A stretch of DNA of 64,000 nt from JAEINY01 sp942490535 (GCA_942490535.1 CALNXQ010000003.1:806001-870000); one strand, 5' to 3'; shown: positions 46,038 to 54,676, counted from the stretch's first letter. Notes: generated from the sequence alone by a model not told the origin. Translations and numbers: made by a program.

Positions 46038-46150
46038 AACTCACAAATTTTAGTTAACACCAGTAAATTAGAGGTCTATTAAATACCATGCAAATCAGAC
46101 GGTTCATTCTGTCCCGTAAGGTTAATTTTGACTTTTAATGTCCAGTATGC

Positions 46151-46178
46151 AGTACCTATTTAGTACCTTAGCAGTACC
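46151..46178 (+). promoter_or_regulatory. Three AGTACC repeats with 11-bp period
   Basis: AGTACC at 46151, 46162 and 46173, an exact 11-bp spacing that puts them on one face of the helix. Lies 34 bp before the small gene at 46212 and between two divergent genes, so an operator is likely; the adjacent small protein is the natural candidate to bind it. Confidence 0.55.
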
Positions 46179-46211
46179 CTTCAAGTAGGGCAAGAGTATA
46201 GATACAGTATC

Positions 46212-46415
46212 ATGACTGTCAAATTGAACCGAATTTGCATCTATCCCAAAGATGTGCAACGCATCACCGGGAAGAGTGAGAAATCAGGCCGACGTTTATT
46301 GAAAAAGATCCGTGAACAGTTGGGTAAGGAAGAGCACCAGTTCATTACCACGGAAGAGTTTGCTAACTACACCGGCATCAACTCAGAACTGATCAACCAA
46401 TACCTCACGGATTAA
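46212..46415 (+). CDS. Small conserved DNA-binding-type protein (67 aa)
   Basis: Sequence MTVKLNRICIYPKDVQRITG...RRLLKKIREQLGK...FITTEEFANYTGI. It resembles short Bacteroidota proteins with the IYPKD(V/I)QR...TGKS pattern, whose helices look like a compact winged-helix or HTH. Basic N-terminal half, acidic C-terminus. Divergent from the 251-aa gene, with the AGTACC repeats in between, which suggests autoregulation. Function inferred. Confidence 0.65.
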   Translation: MTVKLNRICIYPKDVQRITGKSEKSGRRLLKKIREQLGKEEHQFITTEEFANYTGINSELINQYLTD

Positions 46416-46649
46416 ACCAAATCAAGAGGCCACTTAATCACTTCAACTCCTCAGATACGAATCCCATTCATTTTATAGCTAATTGTAGTAATTCAGCACG
46501 TTTCATCTCGATCAAATGAAGTCAAAAACACATAATTCATACCATACTCTACAACAAAAAACCATGCAAACGCAAAAAATGGATTGTATTCCCCAATAAA
46601 TCAAACACATTTTAACCTCATTTGGTGGACATCAATACTCATCATTTCG

Positions 46650-46723
46650 TATATTTGCTACTGTCAAAGGACACTAAACAGCCACAATCATTTTGGAATA
46701 AAATGCGACCTATTCGGTGTCCT
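46650..46723 (+). promoter_or_regulatory. Promoter box and inverted repeat at right end of element 1
   Basis: TATATTTG (46650-46657) matches the TAnnTTTG box. Just after it AGGACAC (46668-46674) and GTGTCCT (46717-46723) form an inverted repeat, and GACCTATTCGGTG (46707-46719) repeats the sequence at the left end (10594-10606). No gene follows within element 1, so the promoter would fire across the attachment site. Confidence 0.45.
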
Positions 46724-46783
46724 CATAACAAAACACCTCTGTTAAAAAACTGAATAGCAAGCGATTTACAGAAACGATACAAA

Positions 46784-46861
46784 TCCCTTCGGGATCACAC
46801 TTTAAGATTCAGATCGTATCAAAAACCTGTAAATCGTATGATTTACAGGTTTTTTGTTTTT
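46784..46861 (+). repeat. Attachment site repeat, right copy (attR of element 1)
   Basis: 78-bp direct repeat of 10475-10552 with three mismatches, including the last 14 bases of the tRNA and the terminator hairpin (stem at 46825-46850). The tRNA part is not a full gene here. It is also the left boundary of element 2, whose integrase begins 233 bp on. Confidence 0.88.
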
Positions 46862-46882
46862 TTATGATTCGATTCAAATCAA

Positions 46883-46944
46883 TGTTCATCAAAATTCTGG
46901 TGAACAATCCGGTGAACACCTATTTTATTTACCTTCGTGTTCAC
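46883..46944 (+). promoter_or_regulatory. Inverted repeats between att and integrase 2
   Basis: GTGAACAC (46912-46919) and GTGTTCAC (46937-46944) form a perfect inverted repeat; GGTGAACA occurs again at 46899-46906 and TGTTCA at 46883-46888 in the opposite sense. Equivalent in position to the GTGACCTCAT/ATGAGGTCAC pair of element 1 but with a different core, as expected for recombinase or regulator sites with changed specificity. Confidence 0.5.
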
Positions 46945-47094
46945 TGGGAATAACCAAAGCCAAGATTGGCAGGTTATTCCAACACGGCTACTTTATTACT
47001 GAAATTGATTTTGGTGTGATTTGCGCAAAATCTGGTGAGTCCAAAGACTCGTCCAGTGACTGAAACAAATTAATCACAACCAAACATCAACATC

Positions 47095-48366
47095 ATGAAT
47101 GATTCACAAACCTTCAGTATTCAGTTCCTGATCCGCCACCGTAACAAGCTGTCTCCAATGGCCGGTATTTACATGCGGATTACCGTCAACAGCCAACGAA
47201 CCGAGATCTCCACTAAGCTATCCTGTCCGGCAGAATTATGGAATGGTAAAAAAGAAGAAATCCAATCCGGTCTGGGGTTTGCTTCAAAACGCACCAATCA
47301 GCTATTAGAACAGATGAGGGGACACATACTCTCCATTTACCAGGATCTAAGAGTCCGGCGAGAACTCATCACAGTGCAGGTAATCAAAAACCATTTTCTG
47401 GGTAACAATGAACAAGGCCACTCCCTTCAAAGCCTCATCGACTACCATTACAACGCTCAAAAAAACACCTTGGATCCTTTAACACTCAAACATTACCATG
47501 CCTCGTATAGATACCTGAAGCTATTCCTGGAAGCCCGGAAGAAGTGTTCCGATATCTACCTCAGACAAATTGATTATCGTTTCCTGACTGATTATGAATC
47601 TTTTTTACGGGCCTATCAGCCCAAAGAAAACGGTCAACGCCCCTTGCAGCACAATACAGTGATGCGACACATGTCCCGATTTCGAACCCTCATTAACCTG
47701 GCAATCAAACTGGGTTGGTTGTCACAGTACCCTTTCAAAGCCTACAAAATCAGCTATAAACAATCCAAGCGAGGATACCTGACACAGGAAGAACTGGAAA
47801 AAATACAAAATCTAACCTTCACTATCCATCGTTTACAGTTAACCCGCGATCTGTTTCTCTTTTCCTGCTATACCGGCCTGGCTTACATTGATATCAGCTT
47901 GCTTGAACCACATCACATCGTCAAAGGCATTGATGGTGAGAATTGGATCCATACACAACGAAAAAAAACAGATAATCCCGTCAGAGTACCATTATTACCC
48001 ATTGCTAAAGAAATGGTAGAAAAATACAGAAAGCATCCCAAATCAGTGCAACAAGGCAAGCTATTTCCTGTGTTTTCCAACCAAAAGTTAAATGGTTATC
48101 TAAAGGAAATTGCTGATCTAGCTGGCTTGGACAAGCATCTGACTTTTCACATGGCACGTCACACCTTTGCAACAACAATCACACTCAGCAATGGTGTCCC
48201 CATTGAAACGGTCAGTAAAGTATTGGGTCATAATCGCATTGCCACCACACAGATCTATGCAAAAGTCATTGAACGCAAAGTGAGTTCTGATATGTTAGAA
48301 CTAAAACAAAAACTAACAGACAACAACACCCTTCATGTACAAAATCAAATACTTAACAATAAATAA
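47095..48366 (+). CDS. int: Tyrosine recombinase (CTnDOT-like integrase) of element 2
   Basis: 423-aa integrase, collinear with the one at 10799 and starting with the same MNDSQTF. The catalytic domain has YTGLAYIDI (first Arg replaced), HMARHTFATT, LGHNRIATTQ and the nucleophile in QIYAKV. The catalytic blocks are nearly identical to integrase 1, while the N-terminal arm-binding region and the C-terminal tail are more diverged. No internal stop or frameshift, so it may be active. Located 233 bp after the attachment repeat. Confidence 0.94.
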   Translation: MNDSQTFSIQFLIRHRNKLSPMAGIYMRITVNSQRTEISTKLSCPAELWNGKKEEIQSGLGFASKRTNQLLEQMRGHILSIYQDLRVRRELITVQVIKNHFLGNNEQGHSLQSLIDYHYNAQKNTLDPLTLKHYHASYRYLKLFLEARKKCSDIYLRQIDYRFLTDYESFLRAYQPKENGQRPLQHNTVMRHMSRFRTLINLAIKLGWLSQYPFKAYKISYKQSKRGYLTQEELEKIQNLTFTIHRLQLTRDLFLFSCYTGLAYIDISLLEPHHIVKGIDGENWIHTQRKKTDNPVRVPLLPIAKEMVEKYRKHPKSVQQGKLFPVFSNQKLNGYLKEIADLAGLDKHLTFHMARHTFATTITLSNGVPIETVSKVLGHNRIATTQIYAKVIERKVSSDMLELKQKLTDNNTLHVQNQILNNK

Positions 48367-48501
48367 ATATCTATTTATCTACAAATACATCTTATTGATC
48401 AAAATCACGTAATGAACTAAATACAAATTACTTAATTTCATTTCCCTTTTTCAGAATTCCAATTGAAGAAGGGAATAACCATAACCATCAATCACTTAAC
48501 C

Positions 48502-49662
48502 ATGTCCTATCTTCTACACCCATTGGAGAAGGTAATTGATCAATTAAATTCAATTTCTCCATCTGTTTCTAAAGAAAAAGAGATCGAAACCTGTCGTGAG
48601 GAAATACGAAAACAATGCCTCCGCTTTGCCCGTCAACTCATTGAGTGCTCTGTAACTTGTACATCCAGCAAAAAACTGAGCATTCAAATACGGCTGTATC
48701 AATCCAGAATTATTGAATGGATTAACCTGCTCACCTCATTTTCTAGTGATAATTCCTGTCACTCCAATGAAACACATCAACGCGTAGTCAGCTACCTGAC
48801 TGAAATCTTAGTCTTCCTTCAGCGTCATTTCCAGGCATCCTTTGATACCAATCAAAGCCTACCGGTTGTATGCTATCAAAAACACTGCACCATCATCTCA
48901 AAAAGAATGGCTGTTATTAAGGAGCGTTTTCAGCAATCGAAGCTCAAACCACATCTGATTGACACCATCTTTCATCCTTTCACCGATTTCATCAACGCCA
49001 AAGTCGCCCACTATTCCTTTCATGATAAGTACTTTTTATACGATTGGCTCAATCACTTAGACCTTATTAGTAAAGAAAACTACACACTTGATTCCCTGGT
49101 GCAGGAACTGTCGCAAAACCTGATTAAATTCAACCTCAACTCTGAAAAATGCATTAAGTACTGCATTCATTTCTTCACCAATAACTATATTCACAACGAA
49201 AGTAAACAAGAACAAATACAAAGCCTGAAATACTATCATAAATGCATCAATCAAAGCTATCTGTTACCGGTTAAGGGCTATCATCCGCAAAAAGATTCAT
49301 TAAAGTCCATCCTGTCCAATTGGTTAGAACAGGAAATAGGTTATATAGAAAACACTTGCCATATAAATGATCAGAAACCCCTGCCGAAAACTCAACCCAA
49401 CTTCACTTTCGAAAAAATAAATACCTCTGCATCAGTTTCTCAGCTAGCTTACTTTTTTAGGTTGATGATAAATTCAGGTTTCTTTATTACAAAAAATAAA
49501 GAAGAGATGATCCGATTTGTATGTGCCCACTTCTCTACTCCCAATCAGACTAATATTTCAATAGATAGTTTTAAAGATAAGTTTTACAAGCCTAAAGCAG
49601 GCTCTATTTCAGGTATCAGAGATTACGTCATAAAACTCCTGAACAACATCCCAAAAAATTAA
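48502..49662 (+). CDS. RteC-like protein of element 2
   Basis: 386-aa homologue of the protein at 12411 (MSYLLHPLEKVIDQLN against MQHLLNQLGVVVTELQ). I place the start at ATG 48502; an upstream TTG at 48463 is in frame but less likely. The central YYHKCINQ...KDSLKSILSNWLEQEIGYIE and the C-terminal SVSQLAYFFRLMINSGFF...DSFKDKFYKPK resemble RteC. It lacks the Cys cluster of its relative. Presumed regulator of excision or mobilisation; medium confidence. Confidence 0.6.
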   Translation: MSYLLHPLEKVIDQLNSISPSVSKEKEIETCREEIRKQCLRFARQLIECSVTCTSSKKLSIQIRLYQSRIIEWINLLTSFSSDNSCHSNETHQRVVSYLTEILVFLQRHFQASFDTNQSLPVVCYQKHCTIISKRMAVIKERFQQSKLKPHLIDTIFHPFTDFINAKVAHYSFHDKYFLYDWLNHLDLISKENYTLDSLVQELSQNLIKFNLNSEKCIKYCIHFFTNNYIHNESKQEQIQSLKYYHKCINQSYLLPVKGYHPQKDSLKSILSNWLEQEIGYIENTCHINDQKPLPKTQPNFTFEKINTSASVSQLAYFFRLMINSGFFITKNKEEMIRFVCAHFSTPNQTNISIDSFKDKFYKPKAGSISGIRDYVIKLLNNIPKN

Positions 49663-49712
49663 TTTTAACTTTTTTACTTTCTACTTACACACTGAATATC
49701 TGCACCTTAACA

Positions 49713-49742
49713 AGGGGTCCCTAAGGGATCCCTGGGACCCCT
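49713..49742 (+). promoter_or_regulatory. Hairpin upstream of HTH gene (element 2)
   Basis: Perfect 9-bp stem AGGGGTCCC (49713-49721) and GGGACCCCT (49734-49742) with a self-complementary AGGGATCCCT in between. Same position relative to the HTH gene as the hairpin at 13640-13667 but unrelated sequence. Followed by the conserved leader segment CACATCAAAATCAATCAAA, shared with element 1. Confidence 0.5.
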
Positions 49743-49847
49743 GGGACTGTTTTCGTAATTCCTCTTTTTCTTCCTTTGTATCACATCAAAATCAATCAAA
49801 GTAGCAAACAGTAAAATTGAACTATTAACCCTTTAAATCCAATTTCC

Positions 49848-50120
49848 ATGGCAGCAGAAATCATCACTACCGACGACCTGAGAGAATTCAAAATAGAATT
49901 GCTTTCCGGAATTGAAAAATTGCTCAAAACCCATGCAGAAACACCATCTAAAAGATGGCTTAAATCCTATGAGGTTCGAAACCTACTCAACATCTCCCCT
50001 GGCACACTACAAAATTTGCGGGTGAACGGATCCTTACCTTTCACCAAAATTGGCGGCGTCATCTACTATGCATTGGATGACATCTACAAAATGATCGAAA
50101 ACAACAAAGTAAAATACTAA
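49848..50120 (+). CDS. Small HTH (excisionase-like) protein of element 2
   Basis: 90 aa, homologue of the protein at 13760. HTH segment WLKSYEVRNLLNISPGTLQN and wing LRVNGSLPFTKIGGVIYY. N-terminus MAAEIITTDDLREFK is nearly the same as in element 1, which supports the start. Presumed excision or transcription factor of the element. Confidence 0.85.
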   Translation: MAAEIITTDDLREFKIELLSGIEKLLKTHAETPSKRWLKSYEVRNLLNISPGTLQNLRVNGSLPFTKIGGVIYYALDDIYKMIENNKVKY

Positions 50121-50179
50121 GCATTACCAGGCACCATGTACGATTAACTAAGCACTAACAAAATGACCCCCAGAGCACC

Positions 50180-51007
50180 ATGAACTACATCAAACATCAA
50201 CTTGATGTATTGTCCAGGATGGATCAAATCAAGGAATTTAAGGCCTACCATTTGACACTCTACCTGGCACTGTTCAGGTTATGGAATCGAAACAGGTTTA
50301 AAAACCCAATCTATGCCTTTCGGGAAGAACTGATGGAAATGGCACGCATAGGTTCTAAAACAACCTACTTTAAAATTATGAAAGACCTCCACAATCACGA
50401 TTTTGTTAAATACGAACCTTCGCATGATCCCGAAAAAGCAAGCAAAGTTCACTTGACCACAGAATGGTCAGGTACTTGTCCACGAGTTGACCACGAAATG
50501 GTCAATATATTAAAAGATACAAACAATACTCTCTCTATAAGAGAACCCAACTTTTATGATAATCAAAAACCAGAAGAGATGAATACAGAGGAACAAAAAA
50601 GAACCATCAACGAACTTAACAATAATCATAACCCACAACAAGACCTTTTTGACTTCGAAGAAATGCCCCTTCCGGAAGAAATCATTCCCCAGAAAGAAAA
50701 ACGAACACGTTTTGTGTCACCACCCCTGGAGCACATCCAGATTTACTTTCAGGAAAAAAACCATTCTAAAACCGAAGCTGAACGCTTTTTCAACTACTAC
50801 GAATCCAATGGTTGGCTCGTGGGCGGCAAAACCAAAATGAAAGACTGGAAAGCCGCTGCCCGCAACTGGATGCTCAACATCCAAAAATTCGAGACCAAAT
50901 CCACGATCCCAGAGCGCAATGCCCTGAGCTTGTCGAAGAGAAGTCAAAACAACAAACCCAAACCTCCCGGGCACAAACCATCCACCAACTATGACAAACC
51001 CCTTTAA
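50180..51007 (+). CDS. Replication-initiator-like protein of element 2
   Basis: 275 aa, collinear with the protein at 14512. The C-terminal half (from NNNHNPQQDLFDF to the end) is almost identical between the two, including the REP-derived ERNALSLSK segment; the N-terminal winged-helix half is strongly diverged (KEFKAYHLTLYLALFRLWNR against PELKPHHISLYMALFRLWNW). This mosaic suggests that DNA recognition diverged while the partner-binding end was kept or homogenised by gene conversion. DnaD-like assignment is by pattern. Confidence 0.65.
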   Translation: MNYIKHQLDVLSRMDQIKEFKAYHLTLYLALFRLWNRNRFKNPIYAFREELMEMARIGSKTTYFKIMKDLHNHDFVKYEPSHDPEKASKVHLTTEWSGTCPRVDHEMVNILKDTNNTLSIREPNFYDNQKPEEMNTEEQKRTINELNNNHNPQQDLFDFEEMPLPEEIIPQKEKRTRFVSPPLEHIQIYFQEKNHSKTEAERFFNYYESNGWLVGGKTKMKDWKAAARNWMLNIQKFETKSTIPERNALSLSKRSQNNKPKPPGHKPSTNYDKPL

Positions 51008-51209
51008 CTATATCTATTCAAGACCTTACCCCCACAAGAGGCAATGCAGAAGGCAAACGGGGTAATAAACAAATTCCACAATTGCTCCTCTAAAACCAGG
51101 AGAGACCTCGTTTTATCGGGATAAGAGTTCCAAGAACAAACTCCGCGTCCCTCCGTGTCTTCTCCGCGAGTCTCTGTGTAACAATAATTAATCCTTAAAA
51201 ATTAATGCC

Positions 51210-51569
51210 ATGATCCCCGACATCACCAACTACCTCCTGGAACGTCATTTCAAAATAGTCAGCATTGACATTGTCCTGGAAAAACTTAATTCCTTACCGC
51301 AAGACTACTTTCTGGATCACCTGTTCTCTAACAAACAAACCTACATCCGGAAGCTAAAAGATTTAGATGCAAAAATTAAAAACGCTTACAATGCCACATA
51401 CACACTCGAAAACGGCATTTGGTACTTCAACATCACAACAACCAACGAAAACGGAAACTGCTGGCACCAGTTCTTAAAACACAGCAAACTCCTCATTCAT
51501 CACATCAGCTTCTTCTACCGTCCAAAGAAACCCTCCGACATCAATTACGAGTGTTTCTCCCTCAACTAA
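51210..51569 (+). CDS. 119-aa paralogue of the 118-aa backbone protein
   Basis: Unknown function. Shares layout with the gene immediately downstream: an N-terminal KIVSIDIVLEKLNSLPQDYF segment like NINDFDQILFKIEGLPESYF, and a C-terminal HHISFFYRPKKP...ECFSLN like KHMAFFFQPINY...LYSIN. Absent from element 1, so it is either an extra tandem duplicate here or was lost there. No signal peptide or TM. Confidence 0.65.
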   Translation: MIPDITNYLLERHFKIVSIDIVLEKLNSLPQDYFLDHLFSNKQTYIRKLKDLDAKIKNAYNATYTLENGIWYFNITTTNENGNCWHQFLKHSKLLIHHISFFYRPKKPSDINYECFSLN

Positions 51570-51611
51570 TTATCAAATTCACAAATTGACGCATCAACAA
51601 ATTACCCAGAT

Positions 51612-51968
51612 ATGAAAAACCTACTCTACCAAAACCTAAAGTGCAAATACAACATCAACGACTTCGATCAAATCCTGTTCAAAATAGAAGGCCTTCCAGA
51701 GAGTTATTTTCAACAACGACTCTTCATGGACAAGATGTCCTACATCTGTGAAATCATCGATCTCCACGACCGGATCCAAGCCGCGTACTGCCATTTATCC
51801 GGCCAGCCATACAGCTACACCTTCGACCCGCCCTACAATACCTACACCGATGCCGAATGCATCCTACACTACTATGCTAACATCATCACCTTCATCAAAC
51901 ACATGGCGTTCTTCTTTCAACCTATCAACTACGTCATCACTATACCCAAACTATACTCCATCAACTAA
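51612..51968 (+). CDS. Conserved 118-aa protein of element 2
   Basis: Homologue of 15452-15808 with the same length and the same start MKNLLYQNLKCK. The segment from SYICEIIDLHDRIQAAYCHL to YANIITFIKHMAFFFQP is nearly identical between the two elements, while the first 40 residues differ more. Unknown family. Lies just before the tandem repeat array. Confidence 0.7.
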   Translation: MKNLLYQNLKCKYNINDFDQILFKIEGLPESYFQQRLFMDKMSYICEIIDLHDRIQAAYCHLSGQPYSYTFDPPYNTYTDAECILHYYANIITFIKHMAFFFQPINYVITIPKLYSIN

Positions 51969-52023
51969 TTCTCAAATCATCATGTACAACCTAACCATTA
52001 ATTATTGTAGAATCTTTCAATTT

Positions 52024-53171
52024 GAACACCCGCCTCTGACCAATAGCGTTAAGAACGGTGGCATGGAGGCGATCAGAAAGAAAAGCTGTCTGAGCGCAGC
52101 GAGTTCTTTTCATTCCGCCGGAGTGGAATCGTTTAGCGTCATTGGACAGCAGCGGCGGCTCTTTTTGTTTACGTTTTCGAGCTGTAGCGAAAAATGAAAA
52201 GCCCGTGCGGCTAGAGCACTACAATGAAGTAGATTAAACAATCAATAAAAGTTTCCATTCCCAAAGGAATTCCTACCAACACCCTTGATATGAAGCCATT
52301 TACACCACAATCCCCAAATGACAATACAATTTTTCAATCTGAACACCCGCCTCTGACCAATAGCGTTAAGAACGATGGCATGAAGGCGATCAGAAAGAAA
52401 AGCTGTTTGAGCGCAGCGAGTTCTTTTCTTTCCGCCGCAATGGAATCGTTTAGCGTCATTGGACAGCAGCGGCGGTCTTTTTTGTTTCGTTTTTGCGACT
52501 GTAGGCAAAAATGAAAAGCCCGTGCGGCTAGAGCACTACTCTGAAATATATTAAACAATCAATAAAAGTTTCCATTCCCAAAGGAATCCTTACTTATACC
52601 CTTGATATGAAACCAGTTACACCACAATCCCCAAATGACAATACAATTTTTCAATCTGAACACCCGCCTCTGTCCAATAGCGTTAAGAACGATGGCATGA
52701 AGGCGATCAGAAAGAAAAGCTGTTTGAGCGCAGCGAGTTCTTTTCTTTCCGCCGCAATGGAATCGTTTAGCGTCATTGGACAGCAGCGGCGGCTCTTTTT
52801 GTTTACGTTTTCGAGCTGTAGCGAAAAAGTAAAAGCCCGTGCGGCTAGAGCACTACTATGAAATAGATTAAACAATCAATAAAAGTTTCCAATCCAAAAG
52901 GAATTCTTACTAACACCCTTGATATGAAGCCATTTACACCACAATCCCCAAATGACAATACAATTTTTCAATCTGAACACCCGCCTCTGTCCAATAGCGT
53001 TAAGAACGATGGAATGAAGGCGATCAGAAAGAAAAGCTGTCTGAGCGCAGCGAGTTCTTTTCTTTCCGCCGCAATGGAATCGTTTAGCGTCATTGGACAG
53101 CAGCGGCGGTCATTTTTGTTTCGTTTTTGCGACTGTAGGCAAAAATGAAAAACCCATGTGGATGGAACACT
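52024..53171 (+). repeat. Tandem array: four copies of the 197-nt structured repeat, 317-bp period
   Basis: Cores at 52024-52220, 52341-52537, 52658-52854 and 52975-53171, each 197 nt, starts exactly 317 bp apart. The 120-bp spacers are also repeated. In the second copy the inner stem is GAAAGAAAAG (52393-52402)/CTTTTCTTTC (52423-52432), the outer arms run from CCGC (52347) to GCGGCGG (52469-52475), and hairpin 2 is TTTTTGC (52490-52496)/GCAAAAA (52505-52511). Copies 1 and 3 carry TTTTCG/CGAAAA in hairpin 2 instead, a compensatory swap. Element 1 has one copy (15879-16075) in the same place, and the DNA after copy 4 matches the DNA after that single copy, so the array is an expansion. Confidence 0.88.
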
Positions 53172-53283
53172 TATATGAAACAGAATCATCTTTGGTTATA
53201 AGCACATTGTAATGTAAATCAACGTAACAACCATTAATCATTCATCATTCCCCGATAACTATCGGGGCCCTAATCAATAAACC

Positions 53284-53931
53284 ATGCACTACCAAATAAC
53301 CAACAACACCATCATCTACGACTTCCAGAAATCTCTCGATTTCATCACCCAAAAAGGCAAAGCCATACATGGGCCCCACTTTCACCTTTACGAAGAAGAT
53401 ATGCCCATTATTCGACAACTTTTCGCCTATACAATCGGCGACCATCACAACACCATCCGCCAGGGTCTAAACCCAAAGAAAGGACTTATGCTCTGTGGCC
53501 CCATTGGCTGTGGAAAAACTTCACTCATGAAATTGATGCAACATTTATTACCTGTAGAAAACAGATACCAGGTTAAAGCTTGCCGCGACATCAGTTTCGA
53601 ATTCCAGAAAGACGGCTTCGACGTGATCCACCGCTTCAGTAAACGCAGTTTCGCCATCATCCCTGGATCCAAGATCCCCAAAACCGTCTGCTTCGATGAC
53701 CTGGGCGCTGAACAAAACCTCAAACACTTTGGCTCCGAATGCAACGTCATAGCCGAAATCCTGCTCAGTCGCTACGACCTGTTCATCTCCGATAACCTCA
53801 TCACCCACCTTACTACTAATCTCGATGTAGATGACATCGAAGACCTATACGGAAAACGTGTCCGCAGCCGCCTCCGCGAAATGGTCAACCTCATCCATTG
53901 GCCAGCCAATTCACCCGATAAAAGAAAATAA
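53284..53931 (+). CDS. DnaC/IstB-like AAA+ ATPase of element 2
   Basis: 215 aa, about 14 substitutions by eye from the copy at 16187. Walker A G-P-I-G-C-G-K-T, Walker B C-F-D-D-L-G-A-E. Intact, so element 2 may retain a working helicase-loader-type function. Upstream hairpin and leader (CCCCGATAACTATCGGGG) are the same as in element 1. Confidence 0.78.
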   Translation: MHYQITNNTIIYDFQKSLDFITQKGKAIHGPHFHLYEEDMPIIRQLFAYTIGDHHNTIRQGLNPKKGLMLCGPIGCGKTSLMKLMQHLLPVENRYQVKACRDISFEFQKDGFDVIHRFSKRSFAIIPGSKIPKTVCFDDLGAEQNLKHFGSECNVIAEILLSRYDLFISDNLITHLTTNLDVDDIEDLYGKRVRSRLREMVNLIHWPANSPDKRK

Positions 53932-54042
53932 ACAAGGCATTTCTCAAATTCATAATCCCCGCGCTGCAGCACGATTTCATCGCGTGGCATACATAAATCT
54001 ATTCATTTTATTTTCAACTGTTTAATCTTAATTTAAATCACT

Positions 54043-54576
54043 ATGAAAAAACAATCTAAAATCATCTACATCGCCTATGACGGCAAAAAATTCAAGACCG
54101 AAAAAGAATGCCTGGAATGGGAAAAACGCTCAAACTATATGAAAGTAACATGCCTCACCAACGAGCAGTTGATCCATCTCATCTACCACATTTTTCCCTG
54201 GGAATTCAACTCCATTCAAAACAATATTCGAAATGCCAGGATCCAGGTCCGCACTTTAGGTGAAGAAGTGGTGGAATTTATTTTATCCACCAAATACGAA
54301 ACCTACCAAGGAACCATCTTAGGCAATGGACTGACTGACATTAAAATCTTTGGCACCAGTTACGAAACCAAAGAGAAAAAAGCATATGACTGGGTACATA
54401 GTGTTGGTTTTCCAATGCGACGCGTCTACAACTACCTGGAATCAATCAACTTTTTTTCAAAAAGAGACGAAATTCCTGCAATAAACAAAGACATTGATAC
54501 CGACCATTACACAACCATTTTCAATGCTGTCGCTCAACCCGGTAAACCCTTCCGCTTTGCAGAAAACCTGAACTGA
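54043..54576 (+). CDS. Conserved 177-aa backbone protein, intact copy
   Basis: Unknown family, no TM or signal peptide. Starts MKKQSKIIYIAYDGKKFKTE, a segment reminiscent of small beta folds in Bacteroidota element proteins. Full-length reference for the truncated gene at 17032: codon 3 here is AAA where element 1 has TAA. Last intact gene of the shared backbone, followed by the hairpin at 54601-54631. Confidence 0.75.
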   Translation: MKKQSKIIYIAYDGKKFKTEKECLEWEKRSNYMKVTCLTNEQLIHLIYHIFPWEFNSIQNNIRNARIQVRTLGEEVVEFILSTKYETYQGTILGNGLTDIKIFGTSYETKEKKAYDWVHSVGFPMRRVYNYLESINFFSKRDEIPAINKDIDTDHYTTIFNAVAQPGKPFRFAENLN

Positions 54577-54600
54577 TAAATTAAAACTATCTAAATACAG

Positions 54601-54631
54601 AGCTCCCAAATCTATATCAGTTTAGGGAGCT
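54601..54631 (+). terminator. Hairpin at end of element 2 backbone
   Basis: AGCTCCC (54601-54607) pairs with GGGAGCT (54625-54631), with AAA/TTT inside. Counterpart of 17497-17529; the loop sequence differs. Weak T content after the stem. Confidence 0.5.
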
Positions 54632-54676
54632 TTAAACAATATATTTCTAAGTATAACTAATCTGTTTCATTGATTT

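Larger units (their letters stand above)
10475..46861 (+). mobile_element. Integrative element 1 at tRNA-Arg, with defence cargo
   Basis: Bounded by the two 78-bp repeats. The left 7 kb is a backbone (integrase, RteC-like, HTH, replication-initiator-like, 118-aa, DnaC-like ATPase, truncated 177-aa gene). The rest is cargo: Mrr-like nuclease, type I RM system, GmrSD-like nuclease, TIR/RyR membrane system, a lysis-like cassette and two small conserved genes. I see no relaxase, coupling protein or conjugation gene, so transfer would need a helper or another route. A circular form of about 36.3 kb is predicted by recombination between the repeats. Confidence 0.85.

Noticed and set aside
46854..47063. 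69-codon frame between att and integrase 2
   Set aside because: Starts inside the T tract of the attachment terminator and covers inverted repeats; no counterpart in element 1.
52024..53171. CRISPR array
   Set aside because: The unit is 317 bp, spacers are nearly identical and repeats are 197 nt; no cas genes in the window.
52290..53189. Series of 73-88-codon frames on both strands over the repeat array
   Set aside because: They follow the repeat structure, differ in frame and end between copies, and the base changes preserve pairing instead of codons.
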